Source: JAGMES01 sp023128035 (lineage in GTDB: Bacteria > Bacillota > Halanaerobiia > DY22613). From it: 35,330 bases of DNA. The notes under the pieces are model-generated. The model saw only the letters and a list, made by a program, of their open reading frames with translations. It was not told where the DNA came from and did no database searches. Positions 8,018 to 16,062 of this stretch are shown piece by piece. The stretch covers positions 1 to 35,330 of the forward strand of contig DAOVRZ010000055.1 in NCBI GenBank assembly GCA_030627905.1, given 5' to 3'. The stretch's first letter is position 1; every line of letters starts with the position of its first letter. Made by a program: the position numbers and the translations under genes.

Positions 8018-8944
8018 TTATTCCTCCTCTGCACGTGCACGTATCCACTGAGAAAGTTGTTCAATATTCAAGGAACTCTCTTCAAATGGCTTTCTACGCA
8101 TTCTGTGAGGTAAGACCAATTCTGCTGCTTCTAATATATCCTGTTCAGTTACTTCAGTTCTTTGATTGAAAGCTGCTAATGTTTTCGCAGTTTTGATCAT
8201 AGTAATATCTGCTCTATGACCATCAACTCCCATTTTAACAGCAATCTCTGCTGTAAGCTCCAATAACTGATCTTTTAACTGGACTTTATCTAAAAGTCCT
8301 CTGGCATTCTCAATATCTTTAACCAATTTCTCTTGCTCTTTTTCAAAACTATTACAGAACTCTTCTGGATTTTCTTCAAAAGCAAGTCTTCTTTTAATAA
8401 CTTCAACCCGATCTTTTACGTTCTGTTCACCAATCACTTCCACAGTTAATCCAAAACGGTCTAAGAGTTGAGGACGTAAGTCACCTTCTTCAGGATTCAT
8501 CGTACCTACCAGAATAAATCTTGCTGGATGAGAATAAGAGATACCTTCCCGTTCAACAATATTAACACCCATAGCCGCAGCATCTAACAAAAGATCAACG
8601 ATATGGTCATCCAAAAGGTTTACTTCATCAACATAAAGAATATTTTCATCAGCTTCAGCAAGTACTCCTGGTTCAAACCGTTTCTCACCAGTCTTTAAAG
8701 TATGTTCAATATCTAAAGTTCCGGCAACTCTATCTTCAGTACTACTCACAGGTAACTCTACCACTTTTTTATCTGGTAAAAGATCTGCCAGAGCACGTAC
8801 TGCAGTAGATTTTGCTGTTCCCTTTTCACCACGGATTAAAACTCCACCAATCTTCGAATTAATTACATTTAAAATCAAAGCTTTCTTCATCTTCTCCTGT
8901 CCGACAATTGCAGTAAATGGGTAAATATTTTTTCTGGTATCCAT
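8018..8944 (-). CDS. Magnesium/cobalt chelatase ChlI-type AAA+ ATPase
   Basis: The 308-residue protein is a full-length ChlI/BchI-type motor subunit: Walker A GEKGTAKST (39-47), Walker B ILYVDEVNLLDDH, the ChlI insertion with VEREGISYSHPARFILVGTMNPEEG, sensor/arginine region RPQLLDRFGL, and the C-terminal helical lid (VDGHRADITMIKTAKTLAAF). In chelatases this ring powers metal insertion by the large subunit. It sits 26 bp after the CobN-like gene and 5 bp before chlD, all behind one cobalamin riboswitch. Start ATG at 8944 follows AAAGGAAG. CobN with ChlID replacing CobST has been predicted as a cobaltochelatase in several bacteria; that assignment here is inference. Confidence 0.92.
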   Translation of the reverse strand: MDTRKNIYPFTAIVGQEKMKKALILNVINSKIGGVLIRGEKGTAKSTAVRALADLLPDKKVVELPVSSTEDRVAGTLDIEHTLKTGEKRFEPGVLAEADENILYVDEVNLLDDHIVDLLLDAAAMGVNIVEREGISYSHPARFILVGTMNPEEGDLRPQLLDRFGLTVEVIGEQNVKDRVEVIKRRLAFEENPEEFCNSFEKEQEKLVKDIENARGLLDKVQLKDQLLELTAEIAVKMGVDGHRADITMIKTAKTLAAFNQRTEVTEQDILEAAELVLPHRMRRKPFEESSLNIEQLSQWIRARAEEE

Positions 8945-8970
8945 GATTTATCTTCCTTTCTCAAATAACT

Positions 8971-10050
8971 TTAGATGTCTATTTCTTTTAATTTTTCTTG
9001 CCACTCCTTAATATCTCGATCAGTGATGATCTCAACAGTTCCTCCCTGTATCTCTCCTTTTGCCTCACCAATATTCTCTTCGAGATTACCCTCGATCTGG
9101 ATATAACTCATCTTTAAAGAGTCTAAAATATCAGGATCAGCTTCCCATTTGCCCCGTTGATGAAGTTCTAAAAATCTTCTCGCAATCTCTTCGATTGCAA
9201 AATAGTTATGCTGATTAAACCATTCTCTCATCTCTGGATCATTGATATATTCTTCAACCAATCGGTCAAGATCGTGATCATTAAGTTTGTCTGTTAAACA
9301 CTGCCACTCAAAGATATTCTGCATTTTTTGCATAAATTCACTGGCTCCTCTATACCCCTTTTCTTTAACTGTTTCTTTCCATAGAGGATTAAATAAAGTT
9401 TTTTCAAGTGATTCTTCTATTTTATCTTTCAAAGTACTAACTTTAATCTGATTAATATCTTCTCTAGAGCCATGATACTGTTTCATCTCTTTGCCTTTCA
9501 TAACTTTCTTGATCAATGAAAATCCTCCATTTACAGAAGCACCAAAACTGCAGGAGAATATATCCAGTCGTTTTGAGTTTGAAAGGTCATACGAGATCTT
9601 TGACTGATTTACATTCTCAACAAACTCATGTCTGTATCTTTTACCATATAAATCTTTTCCATAAGCATGTGAGGAAAAGTAGATAAAAATCTTAGCTAAG
9701 TCTTTCTCATCCTTCCAGGCACTCGCTTTTAAAGCAAGATCTACACCTGCTCCATACGTACCTGGTGGATCACCAAAGATACGGATTGTCGAGCGTCGTT
9801 CTAAGTTCTCATTGATTCCAGCATCCATTAATGTATTCACAATCTCTGAACAATGTTTTTTAATAAAGTTCTTCTCAATTGATTCAGGTAAATTGGCTTT
9901 GACAAATTCTAAGATACTCTCCTGTTCTTTCTTATCTTTTAAAATTCCACCCTGGAAAAATTTAATTTTAAATCGATCAATTAACTCATTTACTTCCTTT
10001 AATAGAGACTGATTACTACCAAATCCAATCACAGCAATAATATCATTCAA
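8971..10050 (-). CDS. cobN: CobN-like chelatase large subunit, C-terminal portion only
   Basis: This 359-residue open frame matches only the last part of CobN (usually about 1200-1400 residues). From about residue 60 it follows the family: KKHCSEIVNTLMDAGI, RIFGDPPGTYGAGV (90-103), WKDEKDLAKIFIYFSSHAYG, then FEWQCLTDKLNDHDLDRLVEEYI and the C-terminal EMREWFNQHNYFAIEEIARR. The N-terminal 60 residues (with LIDRF and ILEFVKANLPESIEK) may be an earlier CobN segment joined across an internal deletion. Start is the TTG at 10050 after GGAGGGGTTTACT. It is the first gene of a riboswitch-controlled operon with chlI and chlD. The missing two thirds include the HIGTHGTLEWLPGK region, which survives only in the decayed copy at 17739-16063. 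Whether the short protein works is unknown. Confidence 0.8.
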   Translation of the reverse strand: MNDIIAVIGFGSNQSLLKEVNELIDRFKIKFFQGGILKDKKEQESILEFVKANLPESIEKNFIKKHCSEIVNTLMDAGINENLERRSTIRIFGDPPGTYGAGVDLALKASAWKDEKDLAKIFIYFSSHAYGKDLYGKRYRHEFVENVNQSKISYDLSNSKRLDIFSCSFGASVNGGFSLIKKVMKGKEMKQYHGSREDINQIKVSTLKDKIEESLEKTLFNPLWKETVKEKGYRGASEFMQKMQNIFEWQCLTDKLNDHDLDRLVEEYINDPEMREWFNQHNYFAIEEIARRFLELHQRGKWEADPDILDSLKMSYIQIEGNLEENIGEAKGEIQGGTVEIITDRDIKEWQEKLKEIDI

Positions 10051-10080
10051 AGTAAACCCCTCCGAAATTCTATCTCACTA

Positions 10081-10119
10081 AAAAAAAATACCTTCTTTCC
10101 AGCATGGAAAGAAGGTATT
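10081..10119 (-). terminator. Riboswitch-controlled terminator before cobN-C/chlI/chlD
   Basis: Minus strand: AATACCTTCTTTCC-ATGCT-GGAAAGAAGGTATT followed by TTTTTT. The 14-bp perfect stem lies between the aptamer and the TTG start. Confidence 0.92.
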
Positions 10120-10203
10120 ATAAGTGTGAAAAACAATGATAAATTGTTTTTATCTTCATATAACAACTAATCCCTCCCACCGAAAGATCTTACGTTCAAC
10201 TTT

Positions 10204-10365
10204 AATAGGCAGGTCTCCTGACTCGTGTTTCACTTGCATCTGATCGCGCCTTCCCAGTTTCCCAGTGGCTAAAAATTAATCAGTGCATCTACACTCACAG
10301 TAGCGGGGGCTGTAGCGGATTCTAACCGCTTTCCCTTTTAATCTGGTATTCCAAAACCTATTATT
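10204..10365 (-). promoter_or_regulatory. Cobalamin riboswitch (cobN-C/chlID leader)
   Basis: Minus strand shows AATAGGTTTTGG, CCCCCGCTACTGTGA, GCCACTGGGAAACTGGGAAGG and the 3' box AGTCAGGAGACCTGCCTA in the correct order. The promoter at 10411-10383 and terminator at 10119-10081 flank it. It is almost a copy of the riboswitch at 23981-23825. Confidence 0.94.
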
Positions 10366-10382
10366 CTATTCAATTCACTAGA

Positions 10383-10411
10383 ATTATATCATGTATTTTC
10401 TTTTCAATCAA
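10383..10411 (-). promoter_or_regulatory. Promoter of the cobN-C/chlID leader
   Basis: TTGATT (10411-10406), 17-base spacer, TATAAT (10388-10383). The sequence from the -10 on (TATAATTCTAGTGAATTGAA) is shared base for base with the promoter at 24029-24001. Confidence 0.85.
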
Positions 10412-10475
10412 GACAAACTATTATCTTTTATTCTTTATTTCTAACAATTCAACTGACAATAACTTTAATCTTTAC

Positions 10476-11183
10476 TTATTGTTTTAAACTTCTAAAATAA
10501 ATTACAATACCATTTAGTCCACTACGTTCATAAGAAAGTCCATACATTTTACATGCTTTTTGAAAATCTTTTTCACTAAAAGAAATTCCAGATTTATAAC
10601 TTTTTTTGCCTATCCTTTCCCATTTACGATCATATTTTTCATGAAGACCTGTAACAGGATTACATCCAACAAAAATACCGCCTGGTTTTAAAACTTTTGC
10701 TATTTCCTGTACAGCCAATTTATAATCTGGTATAAAATGCAATGCCAGGTTGCATATAACTACATCAAAACTTTCAGCCTCAAATGGTAGATGCAAAGCA
10801 TCTGCCTCATACAGTTTAAAATCTTTAAAGGATGATTTCTTCAGTCTAGTCAATGTTTTTTTTAATAATTTATCAGACAGATCAAGTCCTGCATAATAAT
10901 TTCTACTATCTATAAATTTAATTGTACTTCCAGAGCCACAGGCTACTTCTAAAATTCGTTTATCTTTAAAAGGTGAAATCAATTCCTCAATTAATTGATA
11001 ATGCAGTTTTTTATTTGAACGAAAGAATAAAGGAATAACAAGATTATTAACTGCGAAATCATAAATATGTGAAAGTTTATTATAATACTTTTTATTGAAC
11101 TCATTCTGCTGAGAAAATTTTTCTTTATATATAATTTTAATAAGGCCATCCTTTTTCAAATACTTAATGTTCTTTTTTAGCAT
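10476..11183 (-). CDS. Class I SAM-dependent methyltransferase
   Basis: A 235-residue Rossmann-fold methyltransferase: motif I LEVACGSGS (78-86), acidic loop GLDLSDKLL, motif II region LYEADALHLPFEAESFDVVICNLALHF, and KPGG before the fourth strand; this is the UbiE/COQ5-like Methyltransf_11 pattern. An earlier TTG start is possible, but the ATG at 11183 has GGAGAGG at good spacing, so I use it. It is the last gene of the Fur-controlled ferric-transporter operon, 36 bp after the ATPase. The substrate cannot be told; a role in siderophore or haem metabolism is speculation. No clear terminator follows; a weak CAATAA/TTATTG hairpin lies at about 10440-10465. Confidence 0.85.
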   Translation of the reverse strand: MLKKNIKYLKKDGLIKIIYKEKFSQQNEFNKKYYNKLSHIYDFAVNNLVIPLFFRSNKKLHYQLIEELISPFKDKRILEVACGSGSTIKFIDSRNYYAGLDLSDKLLKKTLTRLKKSSFKDFKLYEADALHLPFEAESFDVVICNLALHFIPDYKLAVQEIAKVLKPGGIFVGCNPVTGLHEKYDRKWERIGKKSYKSGISFSEKDFQKACKMYGLSYERSGLNGIVIYFRSLKQ

Positions 11184-11218
11184 TAAATAACCTCTCCTTT
11201 TTAACAATTTCTACACCA

Positions 11219-12280
11219 TTAATCTTTAAACTTGACAATTGTTGCATGGCGTATACTTAAATGTACTCTTTCACCAACTTCATAATGTTCCCGATTGTTT
11301 GCCTGAACAGTTAAAACCGTATTACCAATCAATAGACTATATTCTGTTACATTGCCACGGTAAATTTCACGAATAATCTCTCCTTGTGCAATACCATTAG
11401 AATGATTTAAAACGATCTCTTCTGGTCGAACAGATAAAATAACTTCTCCCCTAATGTGATTAGAAATAAAGTTATTCTCAACACTCGTACCATCCGCAAA
11501 TTCGAATAATCTTTGCCCATTCTTCTTTTTCACTTTACCCTCAATTAGATTGGTAGTACCAATAAAGTTAGCGACAAATTCTGTCTGTGGATGATCATAA
11601 ACTTCCTTTGGTCTACCTTCCTGAATTATTTTGCCATGATTCATAACAACAATCCTATCAGCAATGCCCATTGCTTCATACTGATCATGGGTTACATGTA
11701 CAATGGTTAATCCAACTTCCTTTTGGATGCGCTTAATTTCATAATGCATTTCCTCTTTTAATTTTGCATCTAAATTAGATAAAGGTTCATCTAAAAGAAG
11801 AAGTCTCGGTTTCATTACTAAAGCTCGTGCCAATGCTACTCTTTGCTGTTCTCCTCCACTTAATTCGAAGGGATAACGTTTTTCCATTCCATTTAGTTTT
11901 ACTAAAGTCAAAATTTCTGCTACTCTTTTTTTAATTTTATCCTTTTTGATCCGTCTAATTCGAAGAGGATAGGCTACATTCTCAAATACATTATAATGTG
12001 GCCACAGAGCGTAATTTTGGAAAACTAAAGCAATCTGGCGTTTTTCAGGTTGTAAAAAAATATTTTCTTTTGCCTCTGATACTGTCTCACCTGCTATGGT
12101 AATACTACCTTCATCAGGACGCTCCAATCCAGCAATCATCTGAAGAAGGGTAGTTTTACCACATCCGCTTGGACCTAGAATAGCCAATATTTTTCCAGCA
12201 TAAATATTTAAATTTAAACAATCAACAGCCGTTACTCCCCCAAATTTTTTCTTTACACTTCTTAATTCTGCTTGGATTAT
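11219..12280 (-). CDS. fbpC: Ferric-iron-type ABC transporter ATPase, no canonical start codon
   Basis: ATPase of a PotA/FbpC-type importer: Walker A GPSGCGKT, Q-loop VFQNYALWPHYNVFENVAYPLRIR, signature LSGGEQQRVALARAL, Walker B LLLLDEPLSNLDA, switch His VTHDQYEA, and a C-terminal TOBE region (about the last 80 residues). The conserved N-terminus (IIQAELRSVKKKFGGVTAVDCLNLNIYAGK) lies upstream of the first usual start (TTG 12187), which would cut off the strand leading into Walker A. In that frame no ATG, GTG or TTG exists before the TGA. The codon at a start-like distance from GGAGGTGA is ATA at 12280, used here (353 residues). It may be a mutated ATG or a rare start. Overlaps the permease end by 59 bp. 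Confidence 0.75.
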   Translation of the reverse strand: MIQAELRSVKKKFGGVTAVDCLNLNIYAGKILAILGPSGCGKTTLLQMIAGLERPDEGSITIAGETVSEAKENIFLQPEKRQIALVFQNYALWPHYNVFENVAYPLRIRRIKKDKIKKRVAEILTLVKLNGMEKRYPFELSGGEQQRVALARALVMKPRLLLLDEPLSNLDAKLKEEMHYEIKRIQKEVGLTIVHVTHDQYEAMGIADRIVVMNHGKIIQEGRPKEVYDHPQTEFVANFIGTTNLIEGKVKKKNGQRLFEFADGTSVENNFISNHIRGEVILSVRPEEIVLNHSNGIAQGEIIREIYRGNVTEYSLLIGNTVLTVQANNREHYEVGERVHLSIRHATIVKFKD

Positions 12281-14000
12281 TTTGACTCACCTCCAACCTG
12301 GATCTGCCAAATTTTTCAATGCCAAGGTGACCAGCAATCGTCAAAATAATTAATATTACTGCAATCGCTGATATCGTTTCCAGCCCTCCCACATCAGAAC
12401 GTAAATTGAAAATTAAGACACCGATTGTCTCACGCCCATAACTATAAAGCATGACGGAAATGGGAATCTCTCGAATCACCATCAAAAAAGAAAGAATCCA
12501 TCCTGTTTTCAATCCAGGCATAATTATAGGAATGGTAATATCTTTATATGTTCTGGCCCAGGAAGCTCCCGAAATCCTTGCTGCTTTTTCCAATGTAAAA
12601 TCCATATTTTGAATCAAGCCACTTACGTTCTTTACCACTAAAGGTAAACAAACTACAATATATGTAACTATAATAATCCACGCCGTATTATAAAGCTTCA
12701 ATGGTGGGTTTATCCACGCTAAAATAGCAGCAACAGCAATTACTGTTCCAGGAATAGACATTGGCCATGTCGCCCAAAATTCCAATAATTTATTCCCTTT
12801 TAAAGCTGTTCCATTAGAAATATAAGATACAACAGAACCAATTACTGTAACAATCGTAGCAGCTACTATCCCAAATAGTACACTGTTTCTGAACGCTCGA
12901 ATCGTCAACTCTTCTTCAAATAATATTGTATAGTAATTGGCAAAAGTAAAATTATGCATACTAATATCTAATCCCCATTTTTTCAAAAACGATGATATAA
13001 TAATTGTCATTAAAGGTAATAATGCTGTAAAAATCAGAAAAAGGAATACCAAAATTGTGATAGGAATCCGCCAAAAACCGAGAGAAATAGGTATTGGCGA
13101 ACAGCTACTAGATGTAATAACCGTATATTGCTTCTTTTGCAAAAAAAGATTATGTACAAAAAAGACAACTCCAGAGCAAATAATTAAAATCATAGAAATC
13201 GCCGTAGCCAGAGATAAATCCAGACTACTTAGAGCACTAAATATACGGGTCGTCAATATATGCTTACCACCTGGCAAAGCAAGGAGTGTTGCCACACCAA
13301 AAGATGCCATAGCACGATTAAAAACCAATAGACCTATTGAAAATATGCTAGGCATAATCAGTGATAATGTTACTGAAGTTAATGCTTTGAAACGACTTGC
13401 TCCCGAAAGAATGGCCGCTTTTTCTAAGGATGGTTCTGTCCTCTTTAACGCATTTGATAATGCCATAAATACCAATGGATATAGATGCAGTGTCATAACA
13501 AATATAACACCTGTAAGCGAATATATATTAATAGGAGAGTATTTTAAATTGAATAAATCCATCAGCATCCTATTTATGTACCCATTACGACCTAAAAGTG
13601 CAATCCAGGCAACTGCCATAATATAAGATGGAATAATGAAAGTTAAAAAAACAATTAACGTAATCCCCTTCTTAAAAAGTAAATTTGTTCGAGTAACCAA
13701 CCAGGCCAAAAATCCACCAATTACGCTGGTTAAAATTGTAACCCCAGAAGCAACATAAAGAGTATTCCTCAAAGCCGCAAGGGTTTGCGGATCTTTAAAC
13801 GCTTTGATATAAGCGTTTAATGTTAACTTACCACCATGTATTGTAATTCCAAAACTTTTGGCTACAAGTATTAAAAATGGGTACAATACTAAAACTGCAA
13901 CGAATATTCCTACTACAATAAGAATAATATACTGTGTGTTAAAACAACGTTTATTTACTAAACATGATATTTTTGAATTTATCACACATTTCTGTTCCAT
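12222..14000 (-). CDS. fbpB: Ferric-iron-type ABC transporter permease, two fused domains
   Basis: Inner-membrane permease of about 590 residues with two BPD_transp_1 domains in one chain, as in FbpB/SfuB of iron(III) importers, giving about 12 membrane segments. Each half carries an EAA-type loop: EKAAILSGASRFKALTSVTL in the first, and EKAARISGASWARTYKDITI in the second. I choose ATG 14000 (MEQKC) behind GGAGGT; upstream TTG 14024 and ATG 14012 are also possible. The start overlaps the end of the binding-protein gene and the 3' end overlaps the ATPase gene, pointing to translational coupling. Substrate ferric iron is inferred from the family and Fur boxes at the operon promoter. Confidence 0.88.
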   Translation of the reverse strand: MEQKCVINSKISCLVNKRCFNTQYIILIVVGIFVAVLVLYPFLILVAKSFGITIHGGKLTLNAYIKAFKDPQTLAALRNTLYVASGVTILTSVIGGFLAWLVTRTNLLFKKGITLIVFLTFIIPSYIMAVAWIALLGRNGYINRMLMDLFNLKYSPINIYSLTGVIFVMTLHLYPLVFMALSNALKRTEPSLEKAAILSGASRFKALTSVTLSLIMPSIFSIGLLVFNRAMASFGVATLLALPGGKHILTTRIFSALSSLDLSLATAISMILIICSGVVFFVHNLFLQKKQYTVITSSSCSPIPISLGFWRIPITILVFLFLIFTALLPLMTIIISSFLKKWGLDISMHNFTFANYYTILFEEELTIRAFRNSVLFGIVAATIVTVIGSVVSYISNGTALKGNKLLEFWATWPMSIPGTVIAVAAILAWINPPLKLYNTAWIIIVTYIVVCLPLVVKNVSGLIQNMDFTLEKAARISGASWARTYKDITIPIIMPGLKTGWILSFLMVIREIPISVMLYSYGRETIGVLIFNLRSDVGGLETISAIAVILIILTIAGHLGIEKFGRSRLEVSQNNPSRIKKCKEKIWGSNGC

Positions 14001-15021
14001 GCTTGCTAGCATACCTCCAATCAACGGTTACAGATTTCAATGAAACTGGAATACAAGATAAATTTTCGACATCTTTTCGAACGGTAATAAATCCATATTT
14101 AGATGCAATCTTTTGCCCTGTTGGAGATAATACAAAATCAACATATTCTTTAGCAAGTTTATCATTCACCTCTGGTCTGGCATCATTTTTAATAATCGCA
14201 ATAGGTCTCTGGCAGCTTATAGCTCCTTCCTTTGGCCAAACAATTACCAATGGACTTTCAATTTTTTTCTTCTTAGCCTGCTTTATCAATCGGATAATAC
14301 CATCATGCGGTGCAATTCCTGCATCTACTTCGCCTGACTCCACTTTGGAGATAACCTCAATGTTTTGCCTTATTAACATGATTTCATTTTTCTTTAAGGC
14401 TTCATGATAATCCCAAGTATTACTCTGAATTTGATAAAGACCAGCAGTAAGAGCCAATGCCATAGAAGATTGCGTAGCATCCGCCATTGCCAGGCGTTTT
14501 TTCCATTTTGAATCCATTAGATCACTCCAGGAAGATGGTTTTTCTGCAGAATCAATCCGATCCTTATTATATACAATGACTCCATACCGAGCATTAACTG
14601 GAGTATAATAGCCATCACCCATCAAATAAGCTGTGTCCATTGCCTCTATCTCAGGAGATTTATATTGCATAAGTACATTCTTTTCTTTTAACGAAATATA
14701 CATAAGTGGGTCTGCTCCCCAGATAACATCTGCCTGAATATAACCAGATTCCAATTCAGTCCATACTTTCTGACGCAAAGGTCCACTACCTGTGTGGAAT
14801 ACATTCAGTACATCACCGCGTTTTTCCTCAAAACTTGCCTCCAATTCACTGACCATTTTTTGCGGGCCAGATACATAGACAGTAATACGCCCTTCCTCTC
14901 CAGTGTACATCGTTTTAGCACTAGATTCTTCATTTTTCTCTTCTTGCTGATTTCCACAACCAACTAAAGCCATCGTAAATATAACAATAATACTCAAAAA
15001 CACAAATACTTTTTTATTCAT
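13951..15021 (-). CDS. fbpA: Ferric-iron-type ABC transporter substrate-binding lipoprotein
   Basis: A 356-residue extracytoplasmic binding protein. The signal peptide ends in a lipobox, MALVGC (Cys22), followed by an Asn/Gln/Glu-rich linker, so it is expected to be lipid-anchored. The mature part has the SBP_bac fold of FbpA/AfuA: ITVYVSGPQKMVSELEASFE, FHTGSGPLRQKVWTELES, ADVIWGADPLMY, and ARYGVIVYNKD. FbpA-type proteins bind Fe3+ with Tyr residues; a conserved Tyr pair is not obvious here (YYTP and YG occur), so binding of a chelate or another anion is possible. Start ATG 15021 follows AAGGAGGAGTATAAAATT. It is the second gene of the Fur-controlled operon. Confidence 0.88.
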   Translation of the reverse strand: MNKKVFVFLSIIVIFTMALVGCGNQQEEKNEESSAKTMYTGEEGRITVYVSGPQKMVSELEASFEEKRGDVLNVFHTGSGPLRQKVWTELESGYIQADVIWGADPLMYISLKEKNVLMQYKSPEIEAMDTAYLMGDGYYTPVNARYGVIVYNKDRIDSAEKPSSWSDLMDSKWKKRLAMADATQSSMALALTAGLYQIQSNTWDYHEALKKNEIMLIRQNIEVISKVESGEVDAGIAPHDGIIRLIKQAKKKKIESPLVIVWPKEGAISCQRPIAIIKNDARPEVNDKLAKEYVDFVLSPTGQKIASKYGFITVRKDVENLSCIPVSLKSVTVDWRYASKHGTEMCDKFKNIMFSK

Positions 15022-15043
15022 AATTTTATACTCCTCCTTTTTT

Positions 15044-15691
15044 TTAGCACAAAATCTTTATATCTTTATACTCTTTTGCGTCAATAAAAGAGTATATTGA
15101 CTCCAAGACTTTTCTTCGAGCATGTAAGAAACTTTCATACCTTTTCTTTGATATTTTTTCATTACCATAATATTGCCAACCTTTGGTTTTTACCAATTTC
15201 AACGAAGGATGACCCATAAAACCAATCACATCTTTAGTTGGATAGCCAAGAAATATACCAATCTCATGAGGAAATTCATCACTATTCAATCTCCTTAGCA
15301 AATTATTAACATAACCTTCTAAGGAGTACTTTGATGGATATCCCACTCTTCTAAGTATTTTTAAATTAATTGGTTTACTAAGTGTTTGATCCAAAGAAGC
15401 AGAATGATAGATCAAAACTTGTTTTCTATTTTCTTTATTGATTTTTTTTACTTTTATCTCTTTGTGACGCAAAAGGCAGAATCTACATTCTTCCCAATCT
15501 GAACTTTTTACTCCATGTTTATTTATAGGAATGTTAATCAATTCAGCTGGTTTTACTCCCACCAATGTAGCTCCTATAAGATCAATTAAACGAAACAGAT
15601 ATTGATTACAAAACGAATGCGTATCAAGCCAATCGATAATCCCATTTATTTCTGTAAATATCTTTGAATTTTGCATGATAATATTTTCCAT
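15044..15691 (-). CDS. DUF3793-family protein
   Basis: A 215-residue soluble protein recognised by the DUF3793 hallmark PHEIGIFLGYPTKDVIGFMGH (141-161) near the C-terminus, followed by GWQYYGNEKISKKRYESFLHARRK. Family function is not known; members are often found next to iron or haem genes. It contains a Cys pair in CRFC (69-72). Start ATG 15691 follows AAAGGAGG. It is the first gene behind a strong promoter with two Fur boxes and is followed 22 bp later by the ferric binding lipoprotein, so it is probably iron-repressed. No signal peptide or membrane segment is seen. Confidence 0.8.
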   Translation of the reverse strand: MENIIMQNSKIFTEINGIIDWLDTHSFCNQYLFRLIDLIGATLVGVKPAELINIPINKHGVKSSDWEECRFCLLRHKEIKVKKINKENRKQVLIYHSASLDQTLSKPINLKILRRVGYPSKYSLEGYVNNLLRRLNSDEFPHEIGIFLGYPTKDVIGFMGHPSLKLVKTKGWQYYGNEKISKKRYESFLHARRKVLESIYSFIDAKEYKDIKILC

Positions 15692-15757
15692 GTAGCAACC
15701 TCCTTTACAGTTTAACCTAATTTACTTATGATATAGAATATTATCCGTTCTCTTAAT

Positions 15758-15776
15758 GTTAATGAAAATCATTATC
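15758..15776 (-). promoter_or_regulatory. Fur box, proximal
   Basis: Minus strand GATAATGATTTTCATTAAC closely matches the classic 19-bp Fur consensus GATAATGATAATCATTATC. Located about 65 bases downstream of the -10 and upstream of the DUF3793 gene. Confidence 0.85.
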
Positions 15777-15813
15777 AGTAGAACTCTAAAAAAATAACCC
15801 TTTCTGCTAGGCG

Positions 15814-15832
15814 TTGAAAATGATTCTCAATC
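15814..15832 (-). promoter_or_regulatory. Fur box, distal, just after the -10
   Basis: TTGAGAATCATTTTCAA on the minus strand is a near palindrome with the 7-1-7 Fur pattern (TGAGAATCATTTTCA). It starts about 10 bases after the -10 element, where binding would block transcription start. Confidence 0.8.
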
Positions 15833-15840
15833 TCGTTTAT

Positions 15841-15870
15841 ATTATACCAAAAAAACTCCCTCATTGTCAA
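15841..15870 (-). promoter_or_regulatory. Promoter of the DUF3793-ferric transporter operon
   Basis: TTGACA (15870-15865), 18-base spacer, TATAAT (15846-15841), perfect consensus hexamers. Confidence 0.88.
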
Positions 15871-15930
15871 GAAAAATGAATTAACATTTTTATATGTTTT
15901 CAAAAATTCTCTTCATTGTACTGAAATGCG

Positions 15931-15974
15931 TAAAAGGGCAAGGAAAAAATCATCGAATGATTTTTCCTTGCCCC
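15931..15974 (-). terminator. Terminator of the btuFCD-cobN operon
   Basis: Minus strand GGGGCAAGGAAAAATCAT then ATGATTTTTTCCTTGCCC with a 3-base loop, followed by TTTTACG. A long stem ending the transcript that includes the cobN pseudogene. Confidence 0.85.
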
Positions 15975-16062
15975 ACACAACATCTTATTCTACTCAGGAA
16001 TTCCTATGGCAAAAATAATTACTTTTTCAAATGAAATTATCAGCTCTTTTAGAAAATCTTCT

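Noticed and set aside
10476..11207. Longer start (TTG 11207) for the methyltransferase
   Set aside because: The added codons span the ribosome binding site GGAGAGG that serves the ATG at 11183.
12937..13626. 229-codon open frame on the plus strand
   Set aside because: It lies entirely antisense to the well-supported ABC permease, has no ribosome binding site and shows no family motif.
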